From Ectocarpus siliculosus (Eukaryota; Sar; Phaeophyceae; Ectocarpales; Ectocarpaceae), in NCBI GenBank assembly GCA_000310025.1, contig FN649747.1:1709452-1773451 (forward strand): a stretch of 64,000 nt of DNA, written 5' to 3'. The translations under genes were made by a program, and so were the position numbers. Of the stretch, positions 37,001-49,396 are shown piece after piece; the stretch's first letter is position 1; each line of letters starts with the position of its first letter. The notes under the pieces were generated by a model. It worked only from the letters and a program-made list of their open reading frames with translations, was not told the origin of the DNA and made no database searches.

Positions 37001-40000
37001 CGAGCTGCAGCAGGGCAAGTAGGACGGGTGGTTTGATATTCTCTTGACGACCAAACCTCAAAATGAGACAATGAGGGCACTCTTGGGGAGAGATGAGAGG
37101 AACGTAAACCAACTGTCATTTTGAGCACAAGAGCCAACGCAGCGGTAGAAGGCGGGGGTGCGGATCGAGAAATCCGGTTGCACTACTGTCGGGCGGGTTG
37201 CCGATGGTGCAATTTCAAAATAAGTTGTAGCACAAGGCACCAAAGAGTGGTGGGCGGGACCTATCATGTTCGAAGTGTATCTCAAATGCACGCACGGCGA
37301 ATCTGTCGTGTGAAGCATGACCTGCGTTTCTCAAGCGCTGAGGTGCAAACACAAACTCCATCAGACCAACAGAAGAAGTTACCTTCGTCTAGCCAAAACG
37401 GAACTAAACCGTTCGAACCAAAACAGTACTGCGGGGTGCTTTGAGCTACCACAAACATGGATCGTCATGCAGCATCCGAACAAGCAAGAGGGCGCTTCTG
37501 GTGGCAGGCGTGGCACATCACCCCCCTCCTCACGTCGTCAGTGCCCAGTGCCATCGTTTGCTCCAACGCCCCAGCCTGGAGTAGATTCTTCCTCTCCAAC
37601 TGCAACAAGAGCGGATTCGCACCCATGGCATCCGGCGGCGAGACAGAAAAAACAGAGAGAGAAACAGGCACACAGGCGTGAGCGTAAGCGAGGGGCAGAG
37701 CATCCTCTCAAAGAGAGCCTCTCAAAGAGAGGTTACAACAACCTCCACACCAAAACACGGTGACGGCTTCTTGCCACTGGACTACCAGTGTACCCCCCAT
37801 CGCCAACCCTGAATCGCTTCTGCGGGGCTCCCGTTTTCAGGCCGACAACTCACAGCATCACATTTAAGCTCAAGACATCGCAAAGAGTAGACGGACGGCC
37901 TTTGGTTCATCCTCGCGGCATCGTGTTGAACCACCTGACTAAATAATCCGTACCTTGTCCATGCAATCCTGCGACAGGCGCACGTGCTGCGACATCTTCT
38001 TGCTCAGCTCCTGGAACTCAGGGAGGCCCCGTGTCGCCTTAGCCATTTGCTCCACCGACATCTGCCAAAACAAGTACATGCACCCAACCACCGCCGACGG
38101 TCAACGATACCAACGGCACGCCAGGGGGGGGTGGCGTCACACCATGCACTAAGGTGTGGTGTAGCGTGCCGTACAGTAACGAACGAATCCAAGCACCACG
38201 ACAAAAAAAAACAGACACACACATACGCATGGGAAGGTCATGGCGCGTCAAGAGCAACCCCACACGGTTACCGCGGTGGGCGCAACGCACGTGAAAACAC
38301 GCAAAGGGGGGATATTCGGTGACGAACGGCATCATTTTCGTTCTAACGGCGCCGTCACGGCCATAACCACGTTCGTTTCTCGCACAGCAGCATACAATCA
38401 CCGTTTGGGGCAAACTTAACGCATACTAGGTGGCATGATTGAGTAGCACTTGTACCTGTCGGCCTTCGCCCTTGACCAACGCCGCGGCTCCGGCATTGCT
38501 GGCCACCAAGTCGCGGAAACGGTTACCTTCCCATGCCCAAACAAAACACGCAACAGAATATCGCGGATTGCAATCAATCAAGTACGTTGAACGACGTACG
38601 ACAGAGATAACTTGAGTGTTCGGCTGAATACCAACGCGATGTCGGTAGGTATGCCCAAGTCCTTATCGGTACGACCCCGTTCCCTACCCAACATGATCAT
38701 GCCACAGGGTTATTCTGTGAGGCACTGGACATTTCCAGCGTAGGGCGACAACAAATCAGCAAGCCCCAAAAGCAGCGCTAGAAACAGTGGTCAGCCCGCA
38801 CTCTACAAGCGTGTGCCGCAAGGTTGCAGCAAAAGTTCGCGAAAAGCGTACCAATTGAAGGCTCGTCAGAGTATGTATGCAAAGCACAATGCGCAAGTGT
38901 CACAAAGCTTGAACCATAAAACAAATTGGCGCCCTGCTACCACTGCATCGGTGCAACATACCTAGGTCGGTCAGGACCTTCCCGATGTGCTTGTGGCGGA
39001 ACTCTGCCCACAAGGCGTCGGAATCAGTCAGGAGGGCCTCCTTCTTCTGCTTTCCTCTCCCAGTCTCCGTCGTGTAGGTCACGCGCCCGTCCTTCAAAGC
39101 GAAACGCCACCAAAAACGCGAGATACACGGCAGGAGAGGCACGCAACTGTCGTCGAAATCAAACTCGCGCGGACACGCAAGCAGAGGGACGATTATCACC
39201 AAGCAGAGGGATGATACTCGGAGTGACCGTTCGACACCACAGTGGCAAAGGACACCGAGCAGACTTGCTGTTGACGGCAGTCATTCGTCGGAGACGCAGA
39301 CGGCAAGAGCGGCGGAACCATCGCCTCTGTCTCTGCCTAAACCTTCCATGGAGATGAAAAGAGTTGTACGTACATAGCACCCGGTACAGAGGAACGCGGA
39401 ATGCGCCCACGCTTTCGGGGGGGGGGGGGCATCATCTGGTGAGGAAAGTTGGTGAGCAAATCTCAGAGCCCGGCTGGAAACATGGTCATGACATGCTTCC
39501 GGGGCACCCTGGCAACTGGTTGTTGTCACATAGCCAAGCACCGCTGCACGAAAAGGGTTGCGAACGAACGCCAAGCTCACGGCAACCCATTCCATACCAG
39601 CAGATCATTTCATACCGTGCCAAGCGGCACAACATAGTAACCCGACATTAGGGGCCAATAAGGCTCCCTTCTTTGGTTCGAGAGGGCACGATCGCAACCG
39701 CGGCAACTGCGATGATCCTGCCCGCGTGCCGTGAGCGGCGGCTCGGGCTGAGCCCACGCACTATCATCTATCATCACCTTAATGCCGAGGAGGTCTTCGA
39801 CGAGACACTGGTAGGTGAACTCGTGCATCAGCGGCGAGAGCGGGTCGTCCGCACGGTCCAAGAGAAGAAGGGTCGCTCGACCACCGTCCGAGGCTCTGCC
39901 ATGCAGGTCCGATGCCGAGTTGGGCGCGAAAAACAGAGAGAAAAAAAAATATCAGCATGCCGGCGCCAACAAAAACTTCCGTGTCGACAACTCAACTAAA

Positions 40001-41536
40001 TTGCCTTCGCTGGAGCGGTGAGTACGTCGGCGAAAACAAGACACACAAACAACTCGAAAGTACAAACGCAGCTCGTTCCTTTGCGAATGGCCGGATTGAT
40101 TGAGGCAGTCCATCCCGCTCGCAGCAACGCGCGGATGTAGAGTCGGGGCGGGTGCCCAAAGCAGCTACGGTTCCTCCGCCGTGATGCACAAAGTCTCGCA
40201 AGCACTACCACCCTTGCCTTCGCTATGGTGCCGCGAAGACAGGCAGTCGGCGACTTCAAAGGTCGGGTCAGGGAGAAACAAACGCGGCAACCAACGATCG
40301 TCGCGAATCGACGCAAAGGAAACAAAGCTGGACGGCGAGGTGAGACGAGACTCACCTGCTGTCCTGTCCACGGAAGGTCCAAGTCGGTGAGTTGGACACC
40401 AGCTCTTCCATGTTCGCCTTCAATACGTTCGAGTTAGATCATGACGCGATCAAGGTGTGGTGAGAACCATTCGTGTCTTGCGTTATTTTCCCAAAAAAAT
40501 GTCAGGGTGAGAGGGGGGGGGGGGGGGGTCCAAAAGCACAACACACACAAGGTAGAAAAAGTTGGGCGGGGAGGGTAACACTCCCTACCGCCCTATCTGC
40601 ACTCCAGGCAGAGGTAGTCACCAAAAACGAACACGTACGAAATGACGCTTTCGAAATCTCGAAGTACTAGTTACCAGCACCACAAAGCAACAGCATGGCC
40701 GACTACATCATGCTTCTTGCCCCGCAGGTTCGGGCTGTTTGCGGAGGGGGGGGACCTGTTGCCTTCAAATAATGTGTCCCGGAGTCCGAAGTTTACACCA
40801 TACCCATTGTCTGTTGGGTGGGAGGGAATTCAAATAAGCAGATCGAGGCAATAAGTACACACGCAACCCCCCAACGGCAAGGTCACAGCGAGAAAGAGCA
40901 GCAAAATGCCTCGCCTTTTAAAAGCAAAATACAAACAGAACGTGCCGACAGACCCCAGCTGTGAGCATACTGCGCATCGGCCGTATCAACGGAGAACAGC
41001 CAGGCAGCAACACTGCAGAAACGCATGCGAACGCAAGAACAAAACAACACGAAAAGTTACCTGGAACGTTCTCGCCACCCCCTCCGTTCGGCCCCCGCCA
41101 TCTGCGGCGAACCTGACGTGTGGGAACTCCCCCAACGTTGCACACAGTGTCACCAGCCTCTGCGCTATCGACGCCATCACACGACCCTGAGAGACAAGAC
41201 AAGACAAGCACCACAGGCACAGATGGGATGTTTCGGCTTGGTTCAGGGTGGACAGAGAGCGTCGACCGCAGGCACCTCGTGTTGCGTGTGACCGGCGAGG
41301 GGCCGACCGGACAAGGCGAAGCCGCGAAACGGCACCTGCTGGCAGCATATCAGGCTGCATGGGTCTAAGGGCAGTCCTACCACAACGTTGATATCATATG
41401 AGAAACCGCGCATACACAGGTGTATGCATAGCAAGATGATATTTAGTGAGAGGGAGAAATAGAGAGATACAGAGAGAGAGTGGGACGGACAGACAGACAG
41501 AGAGTGAGAGAGATAGATATAGATATATATATAGAG

Positions 41537-41594
<58 letters not shown>

Positions 41595-44056
41595 ACTCGC
41601 CTGTCCCCTGCCCCCGTACAGCTCTCGGAAGTGCGCCGCCGCTTCTACCTCCCCCGCCCCGGACAGGCTGCCCATGTCCAAGTGGTACGACTGCATCTCG
41701 GGCACGAGGAAGTCCATGTTGATCTCCTGCATCCGCAAAACAAAAGCGTTGCCATGGAAGCAAACAACCAACCGTCAGCGGGAGGCCACAAAACCAAGAA
41801 AAAAACGGCGCGCATACAGCGCCTTGCCGCTGAGAACATGGCAATGACCAATGCGAGTTATGTAGTAATTGGGCGTACCTATACGGACCGAAATTGGAGA
41901 GTAAAGGGGCAGCAGTAGTAGCAATCATGCAGCAACAACACAGGCACGTGACGTGTCCTTACCGCTCAGAGGGACGCCACACAGGAGCTCTGCAAATAGC
42001 TCTCTCACCTTGAAGGTTTTCAGTCGGGATACGAGGGTGGGGCACTGCTTGATGCTCTGAAGCAGGTCCGGCGGCACCCTCTCCAAGAAGAACAAGTGCA
42101 CCTTGGAGTACAGAGCGTCCGCCGGGGAACTGAAGTCGCGCTTTATCGCCTCCACAGATTCCGCCGTGGGCGCCACGAGGTACACGCCTTCCATCTCTCG
42201 AAACGGCTGCCGGGCCTGACAAGACGTGCGCCGCAAGATTGGGGCTGGCGCATGACTACCGCCAAGACATGGTAGACTATGTGGGACAGAAACGTGGGCA
42301 AGGTATTCTACCAGATTTTTGAAATCAATGCGAACCTGACCATGAGGCATGTCATTGGCCAAGTGCAGCTGATAGGTACTCCACGCGTGGGCGTCTTTTT
42401 CCTACACGGCCATCACAACAGCACCTTGTGCAAGTCTTCGACGACTGTGACGTGGCCCTCCATGATGTCGTACATGCCCACGACGGAAGAGATGACGCGG
42501 GTTGCCCGGGCATCCAGCACCATCACTCTCCAGGCGTCGCTGCCTGCCCCCCTCGCCCCTTTGCCGCCACCGTCCATGCGAACGACATCGGAGAGCAGCA
42601 CTTGGCGAACGGTCTCACGGAGGGATTTCTCGGCTCCTCCTGCTGAACCCGGTCTTCCGTTGTACTGGCCTCCTGAGACCGGTCTGGCGATGGAACCCGC
42701 AACCGACAAAAAGAACAGGAAAATGAGATTGATAGCTAGGTAAGCTGGGGGAGTAGACGGAACTTGAAACAAGATGTTGCGGTGCCGAATGCCCTCGTGC
42801 GGCGGTAACAACGTAGGTACCAGATGTTGTTGGGGTCAACCTACAATGAAGTGAAGTGCAATTTAATCCGCTGTGTGTTGGTCGTACTCTCAAACTTAAG
42901 ATAAATCGGCGCCGATGGTTCGAGGCACAGAAAGAGGTCGCGACCGAAGGGAAACAAGGACGGAGAGAGTGGCAGATCATCTCTCTTACGCATACAAGAA
43001 GGAGACGCGACATCGCTACAATGCATACATACAATCAGTACTGCGGCAGGCCGCCTCACTGCTGTAGGCTTCTTCGACGAGATACATATCACTGTCAAGC
43101 TCGGGGTGCCACAGCAGTCACACGCTGCCAAAAACATGTTATGAGTCAAGAGGTGTCGTTTTGACTCCCACCAGTGTGCATCATTGTACGACGATATGGG
43201 AAGTTCCAATGTTGGGAACGTCCCGCGGAATGGAGCTCGCGGAAACGACATCATGTCGAAAAAGACAAAGAAAAGAACAGTTTTGGGGGAAAACTCCCAC
43301 GAATGTGTGCTGCCTTTTCTGTGAGTACCACCACCCAGCTGCCACTACCTTTCCACACACTTGGTTGTGCACAACAATGACGCACAAGCAACGCAGACGC
43401 TGGACTTCCTACTTTACAGTAGCAGGACATTGCTGACTGACTTGCAAGGTCCAAACGTTAACGTTGCTCGCCATCATGATGCCAACAGCAGTAGAGTAGC
43501 ATACCTCGGCGCAAGGTGTTGTAGTCTGTCGAGCACTTGACGTAACTTGTGAACAACACATGTTGAACGAACGACGCATTTGGCCATGGGCACAAACTAC
43601 TACCCCGCCCCCCGCTATAGTCGTGGGATCATTTTTTGTCGTCGCAAACACAGGCTATGCAAACGACTATTGGAACAAAATGACACAATGCAACAACCCG
43701 GCGTCGGAGGGCGGACAAAATGGTGTATTGCACGTGTATTATTGATCCAAGACTGAGACATCATCATACCTAGTCCCTGGGGCTCCCCCTATCATGTGGG
43801 TTGGAGAGCTCGACGAGGACGTAGCTCCCGAGGGTGAGCGTTTGCCTTTGGTCCTCGCCGATTGCACCACTGCGGTGCGAGCTGGAGCCGCGGGCGGAGC
43901 GGCTACTGCTGCGGAGGAGGTCGGAGAACGTGCCCTTTCGCGTGCAGCAGCAAGGCCTGCGGGAGGCGGCGCTACGTTGGGTCTAGGCAGAGAAGACTCA
44001 ACAGGGGGGCTCGAAGCAGCACGGATTCCTTTCTTCTTTTGGCGAACGCTCGCCAT
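34057..44056 (-). CDS. Sec1/Munc18 (SM) family protein, exocytic SNARE regulator
   Basis: Nineteen minus-strand exons with continuous phase: 44056-43770, 42683-42425, 42215-42009, 41726-41601, 41186-41061, 40417-40356, 39895-39778, 39091-38962, 38526-38456, 38061-37954, 37599-37534, 37040-36897, 36543-36464, 36195-36004, 35582-35489, 35096-35058, 35024-34955, 34644-34559, 34125-34057. The product is 777 residues. SM signatures in order: SLRETVRQVLLSDVV, WRVMVLDARATRVISSV, MEGVYLVAPTAESVEAIKRD, VHLFFLERVPPDLL, LLLLDRADDPLSPLMHEFTY, DALWAEFRHKHI, LPEFQELSKKMSQHVRL, and terminal VIVFVIGGVCHSEMRAAYEA. It would bind syntaxin-type SNAREs in vesicle fusion; the Sec1/KEULE branch is most likely. A Ser/Ala/Pro-rich 96-residue extension precedes the fold. 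The 39-nt exon 35096-35058 is the least certain. Intron 4 uses a GC donor. Confidence 0.88.
37705..37733. repeat. Short tandem/hairpin CTCTCAAAGAGAG
   Basis: Two copies of the self-complementary CTCTCAAAGAGAG in an intron of the Sec1 gene (between its exons 10 and 11). Confidence 0.7.
40516..40533. repeat. Poly-G tract
   Basis: A run of about 17 G on the plus strand, in a Sec1 intron; a shorter run lies at 39418-39430. Such runs are prone to sequencing length errors. Confidence 0.85.
41540..41593. repeat. (GA)n microsatellite at a Sec1 intron donor
   Basis: About 27 GA units, preceded by a mixed AGAGATAGATATAGATATAT stretch. On the gene's strand the array reads (CT)n and starts within about eight bases of the GC splice donor of intron 4. 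Confidence 0.95.
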
Positions 44057-44434
44057 GGTAGGTGGAGCCCTACAACGGTGGATAGGTTGGTGTGTTGGTG
44101 AGACAGAGAGGAGAGCTGCACTGCACTGGCGCTCAGCTGCTGACTTTGTACCCAGAGTAAGGGACCCCACATCATGTACGTTAATTCGCGGAGCCCCCTT
44201 GTCCGAGGTTGCAGCTGGCAGGCAGGCAGGTTTGTTGCACGATCAATGCAATTGGAAGGACTGCTGTCGTACCGCCGTACCAGGAGAAGGAGAGGGAGAG
44301 AGAGTAAAGGAGTGAGAGAGTACTGGACACCCTGTGGGTGAAGACAACTCGGTGGCGTGCTCCGGCGTCTCTCTTGTCCACGCGTGCAAAAGAACCGCAG
44401 AGCGTGTGCCACTTTGAAGCAAGCGTGTACGATC
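44057..44434. promoter_or_regulatory. 378-bp shared divergent promoter (Sec1 / DUF4864-like gene)
   Basis: The two start codons face away from each other across this spacer, which must hold both promoters and 5' UTRs. It contains a purine-rich GGAGAAGGAGAGGGAGAGAG stretch at about 44283-44302. No TATA box is evident near a plausible start. If Met at 44170 were used for Sec1, the spacer would shrink to 264 bp. Confidence 0.6.
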
Positions 44435-47400
44435 ATGGCACCGCAAGGAAATCTTGCTGCTGGTGGTTTGCATGTGCTGCTCCTCCTCTGCTGCTGCGTT
44501 CAATGGAGTCATGGGTTCATCGCCGTATCGCCATGTTTCAGGTATAAGTTGACGTGCAGCGGGAGGGTGAGGGTCTCTAGTTTATCAACGCAACTTCATG
44601 ATTCACACCCACAACTTCATTTTTGTTGGAACAAAAGATTGCTGAACTTCCTCTGCTCCTGCTCTTCACCATGTAAAAGGCAACATACCCCGCACTCAAA
44701 GCGACTGCATGGGTTAGTCAGCTAATAAAGACACTCGAAGGCCATGAGCAGAGGCACATAAGAGCGTCTTGGGCGGTTTGTATTACACCTTCCAATAGTG
44801 CAATACAACGAGACACAGAGCAGTCATTCGTGGGCAATGTTGGCCTTAGATTTGCCATTCCGATGCAACTCTCTTTGCCGTTTGACGTTGATGTGTTTCG
44901 ATGCCCGCTTTCTCCGCATCAGGAGGGGATGTTCACAGCAGACACTGTCCAGCACCAATGATTTGCACAAGAGGGAGAGCCGGGGATCTGGCAGACACGG
45001 CAGCCTCATTCGGCGTCGGTCAGGTGGACCGGGCTTTTCCCTAAAAGCAAACGAGGCAGGGGGTGGCGCGGAGGAGGAAGACGATACGCTTGAGCTAACG
45101 AAAGGGTTTTACAGCGAGGTGGGGCGGGCATGACGATGACGCTTGACGATGGCGCTTGCAGGCTTACGTGCCTGGATGGTTTTAGTCGGATGCTGCGAAC
45201 TGCTGTGCTGTGACCGGTGATCGTTTCTTTTTCCTGTGTTTTCGTGTTCTTCATCCGTCTTGGCTTGGGCGATATTTTTTTTAACAGATCGCGGCACGCT
45301 TGGGCAAGACTGCGCAGGGGCAACCGCAAGATAGCCAAGAAACGGCCAAAGACGAAGATAGCGGCAGCGAGATCGACAAGGCTATCTACGACGAGCTTAG
45401 GGCACGGCGCGACTTTGGTTTCGAGCAGGTATACGCCCCTCCCTTCTTTCTCGGGACCCACGAAAGGGCAACAGCAGTCGCTCATTCCAATCCCCGTAGC
45501 TTTTCCGTTCCGTATCCGATCGCAAACCTCCGACGAGCCTCGATGACCTGGAGAGCGCGATGAACACCCTTCTTCTTGCTTGAATCTTCCGGGAAAGACG
45601 TAGCTACCTGGTACAGGAGAAGCCTTCTCGGGCGTAGCCCCTGTCTCAAGCATTCATGTGCCACTCCGTACATGCTAGGCCGAGCGATCGGCTCGAACGC
45701 TGACGAAGCCTCAAGGTCGGTTTGTAGCCACGTCTTGTTCGATGGCACACTCGCGAGGTTAGAGGGGTGACTTCAGCGAGAAGTTACCACCTGCTTCAGT
45801 CCTGCAGCAGTGTAAGTAAGGACACGGTTCGGAGGGAATCCGGCCGTGGACCTGTGGTTCCACGGTGCCACCAGGTATTCTTTTCCAGCGGATCATTTTT
45901 ACTCTCAATGACGCAGGAGTCGACTGAAGTGTTTGTGGCGATTTTGCTGTTTTCAGCCCTTTAAGGATATTTGTGCATGCGGTCCGATTAGCTTTGGCAG
46001 ACGAAACCCGATTCTCGGTCCGCATGCGGCTACCGATCGTATTTCAGTTATGTATCGACGGTTATTTGCCATCGGCCCGCTTTGGTCATTGCAAGCTTGC
46101 GGTGTCGATCCACAAGCGGCCGCCGATAGGATCTCAGCATATCGACGGTTATTTGCGTACGTATTTACATGGCGGGGTGGATGGTCCGCATTGGCCATGG
46201 CATGACGGTGCTCTCTGTACCCAGGACCTGGGGCTGGAGCTGGAGAAACGGAACATTACGAAGGAGGCGGAGGCGAAGAAGATTATCGATGCGGGTCTGG
46301 AGCAGATGCCTGGGGTGACGAGCTCGGCTACGTTCTTGCCGTCCTCGGAGCTCACGCCAAGAGAGGTAAGGAGTGTGTGCATGTGTGCATACGTGGGACC
46401 ACGGTATCTTCCGCACTACTGCTGTAGCGTACTGCTATTTGGCGCCCGTGTGTTGCCCAGTGCAAGACTCCCCCAATCATGTACGTCGTTGGGTTGATGT
46501 TAATGCCAGCATATTTGCCGCTCCGCTGCGACAGTGTCTGTTTCTAGATTCGGTAGAGCATGCCGTGACCGACTGTTTTCCTTTGTGCAGTGACGTGTCT
46601 CGAGAACGTACGTGCTATCCTACACTTGCCACCTGTGACAGGTACTACACTTGCACTTGCGGGTAGCGCCGGTAGGATGGCACAGAACGGAACTTTGCTC
46701 TTTAGGACATTTGGTCGGGCGAATCGCGTCAAGAAAACCACGTCACAAGGGACTTGCTTGCCACTCATGCCTCGTTAGTTGTGCAGGCACATGCCGTACA
46801 AAAAAAGGGCTTGACGAATACTCTTGATGTGGGGCCTCAACTTGAGGACATGTCGATACTCTGTATCTCGGAAATGTCCGGACGTATTTACGAAGCTGTA
46901 GGTTAGTTGAATGTCATTCCCCGACACTCTGCCAAAATCACTCCCTGAGTTCGGCAGTGAGCCGACCCAGTGATGAATTTTCATGAAAATCCCTTGTTGA
47001 TTTTTCTCGTTTACAGGTGGTGACTTCGGTTCTCGAGGCCCTCAAGAACAACGACCAACCCTACCACAACCACGGCGTCGAGGTGAGGTTGAACTACAAA
47101 CGTCGGTAGTGCAACGATCTAAAGGTCGGTGATGGCGTTTCTTATCGCTCCTGGAAACCTCGCAGCGGCCAAGTTTCGCAATCGAGGCGCCTCTTTAACT
47201 CAATACCGCCGTAATGGTGCCCGTGTTAGGCCGTACAGCTAGTGCCAAGTCATTTGGGCGGCCTTGTACCGGGCACCCGGCACTATTCAGAGTAAGAAAC
47301 AGCTTGAATCTTCCATCCATGTCACGCGATTTTCACCGGCCTTACAGGGCCACCGGCCACATGTAGGGACCACACTGCTCCTGTAGTGCTTCAGCTCAGC

Positions 47401-47973
47401 TTTCAATAGGTTTCTGGCAAACGAAGGTTGCCTGTTCCATGCCCATGCAACTCCTCGTCGACCTCAAGAAGAGCCAAGGTCGTCTCGACGCGATCCGGTG
47501 CTGACAGAAATGCGCTAATTGTTGTGCAGGTTTTCATCAGATTCCTTGCCCCGTCTAGCGCGATGCACGGGGTCGAAATGTCGGGCGTGGCCCGATATCT
47601 GGCGGAGAATCGAAACCGTGCCTTCATGCACTGGAATACCATGGCATTCCCGAGGTGGGTCTTCGAACGTTGTTCGCAGTAGTACCACGGATGCTGGCAC
47701 CTCTACATAAGCGCCTTCGCCATGCTCCTTCTCTGCACCAAGCGTGTGTTTCTAAGTCGTGCCACGTGATTCTATGTGTGTGTAACATTGCGCTTCGCAT
47801 GTCTCGTAACATGAAACCACCCCCAACCACCCTTGCACGTGTGTTCATCCCTCAGTTCCCCATGTGTACCTCTTGTGACTGCTCGCGACCTAATTTGATC
47901 CAGACCGCTGACGGTGTCGGGAGGGGCGAAGCAAAACAAGGCCTTCCAGCCTGTCAAGCTCAGAGACACGTGA
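44435..47973 (+). CDS. Predicted plastid-targeted protein, DUF4864-like
   Basis: Seven exons with consistent phase: 44435-44541, 44923-45118, 45288-45428, 46225-46365, 47017-47082, 47530-47654, 47904-47973. The product is 281 residues. The N-terminus has a signal-peptide core (LHVLLLLCCCVQWSHG) followed by Phe (GFIAVSP) and basic/Ser-rich sequence, consistent with heterokont plastid import. The middle is polar and acidic (EEEDDTLELTKGF, then KDEDSGSEIDKAIYDELRAR). The C-terminal domain VVTSVLEALKNNDQPYHNHG then VEVFIRFLAPSSA recalls the 'two-to-three adjacent short paralogous' plant and algal plastid proteins of the DUF4864 type; this match is from memory of the pattern and moderate. Function is unknown. 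The second exon could instead begin at about 44819; I chose 44923 for its pyrimidine tract. Confidence 0.72.
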
Positions 47974-49396
47974 GTCCTTGCACATTTTTACACCAGACCA
48001 CCCTCCCCGAAGCATTCTCGTGCTCTCGCTCGTTGCGCTGAATGCTGGCCAGCCAATAGTACGTTTGTTTCCCTCATCGTCAGACGGTTACGCCTGGCGA
48101 GACTAGGATCATGTAGCCACCACTACTGTAGCAGGAGAACAAGCGCGGAGACTAACACAGTTGTCATTGGCGCTGGTCTCTCGGCAGAATGACTGGCGCT
48201 TGGCACTCCGTGAGCGTCTACCTCACACTGGACGCCCGGAGTAATTGCTGGCTCATAGAGTCTTGCATCGTTAAGGGAGAGGTGTAGGAAGGCAGGGAGA
48301 GGTGCTGCCACTCGACGGATCTGGGTGGAGTGAAGAGCCTGAAACACGTCATCAGTATGCGGCGTCGAGGGAGCGGATCCTTGACATGATACGCGGCAGT
48401 GAGTGGTTGAGGCGTCTCGGGTAGAAGCAGTCTTTGTGGTTCGTTTTGTTTTTGTTGGTCTATGTTTGAGGGAGAGCAATCGGGCGCGGAAACACTCGAC
48501 CCTACTCAGTGAGCTCCGTTGTCCAGAAAAGTATGTTCCATTGTGTTGCCTTCATCTGCGACCGGTGTCAAAATGCGTGCGTGCGTGTTCGATCAACATC
48601 GGTCAGAGCTACCGTGGCTGGAGTTGTGTGTTTGGATTGTGTTGATTTAGACTTAACGTACCCGATAATGTTGTATATATATCGTACGCCTAGAACGACT
48701 ATCTGGCTCGAAGTAGACGTCCTGGAAAGAAAAGGCAGCTGTAACACGAATCTGCGCAGGAATGCTTACGCATTTCCCCGAGGAATGAGCACGCCTCAAC
48801 CATGCAGCACTCAAGAGGCTCACCGGCCAAAAAATATGATGGGGGGACTGCTTAGTAGGGGAAGCTGGCGGTCTGTGGGCCTAGTCCATTCTCCTTCTTA
48901 CTGCTGTGGCATGTGTGCAGCAACGGCGGCAGCCATTGTAGAGCCATCTTCAGATTCAGTAGGTGTTTGACATTTTGGACTTGATCACCAGTACAGCTAC
49001 AGCTAAAACACCGACAGCCGAGTAAATCACTCTCTACGGGAAAGTAAAAGAACGTGAGACCGAATCGGGCAGGAAATCACCAGAAGAAAGATCTACACAC
49101 AGAGTGAACTCGCTTCCCGTCAAACAAAATCCATGGCCACATGAACTGCGGTGGACACTGAACAGACCGGGCAAGTTTCTAGGCAGAGATTGTGATACTA
49201 AAGGTGAACATAAACAATTGTTCGGCATGTTTCGCGAACAGACATCGGCATGGAGGCTGCAGATCAAACAACAGCGTCGTAGACAGAGCTCGCACTGCAA
49301 CGTCACACACATACATAGCCACGAGAAAGAGCTGGAATTGGCATTGTGGGCGTGCGTTCAAAAAAGTTTGGGGGAGATACGGGCCACAGGCAAGGG
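47974..49396. other. Convergent intergenic region
   Basis: 1.4 kb between the stops of the DUF4864-like gene and opposing DCTN5 gene, presumably 3' UTR sequence. I see no exon, structural RNA or clear repeat. Confidence 0.5.

Noticed and set aside
41443-41596. Leu/Ser repeat protein frames
   Set aside because: Translation of the (GA)n/(CT)n microsatellite within a Sec1 intron.
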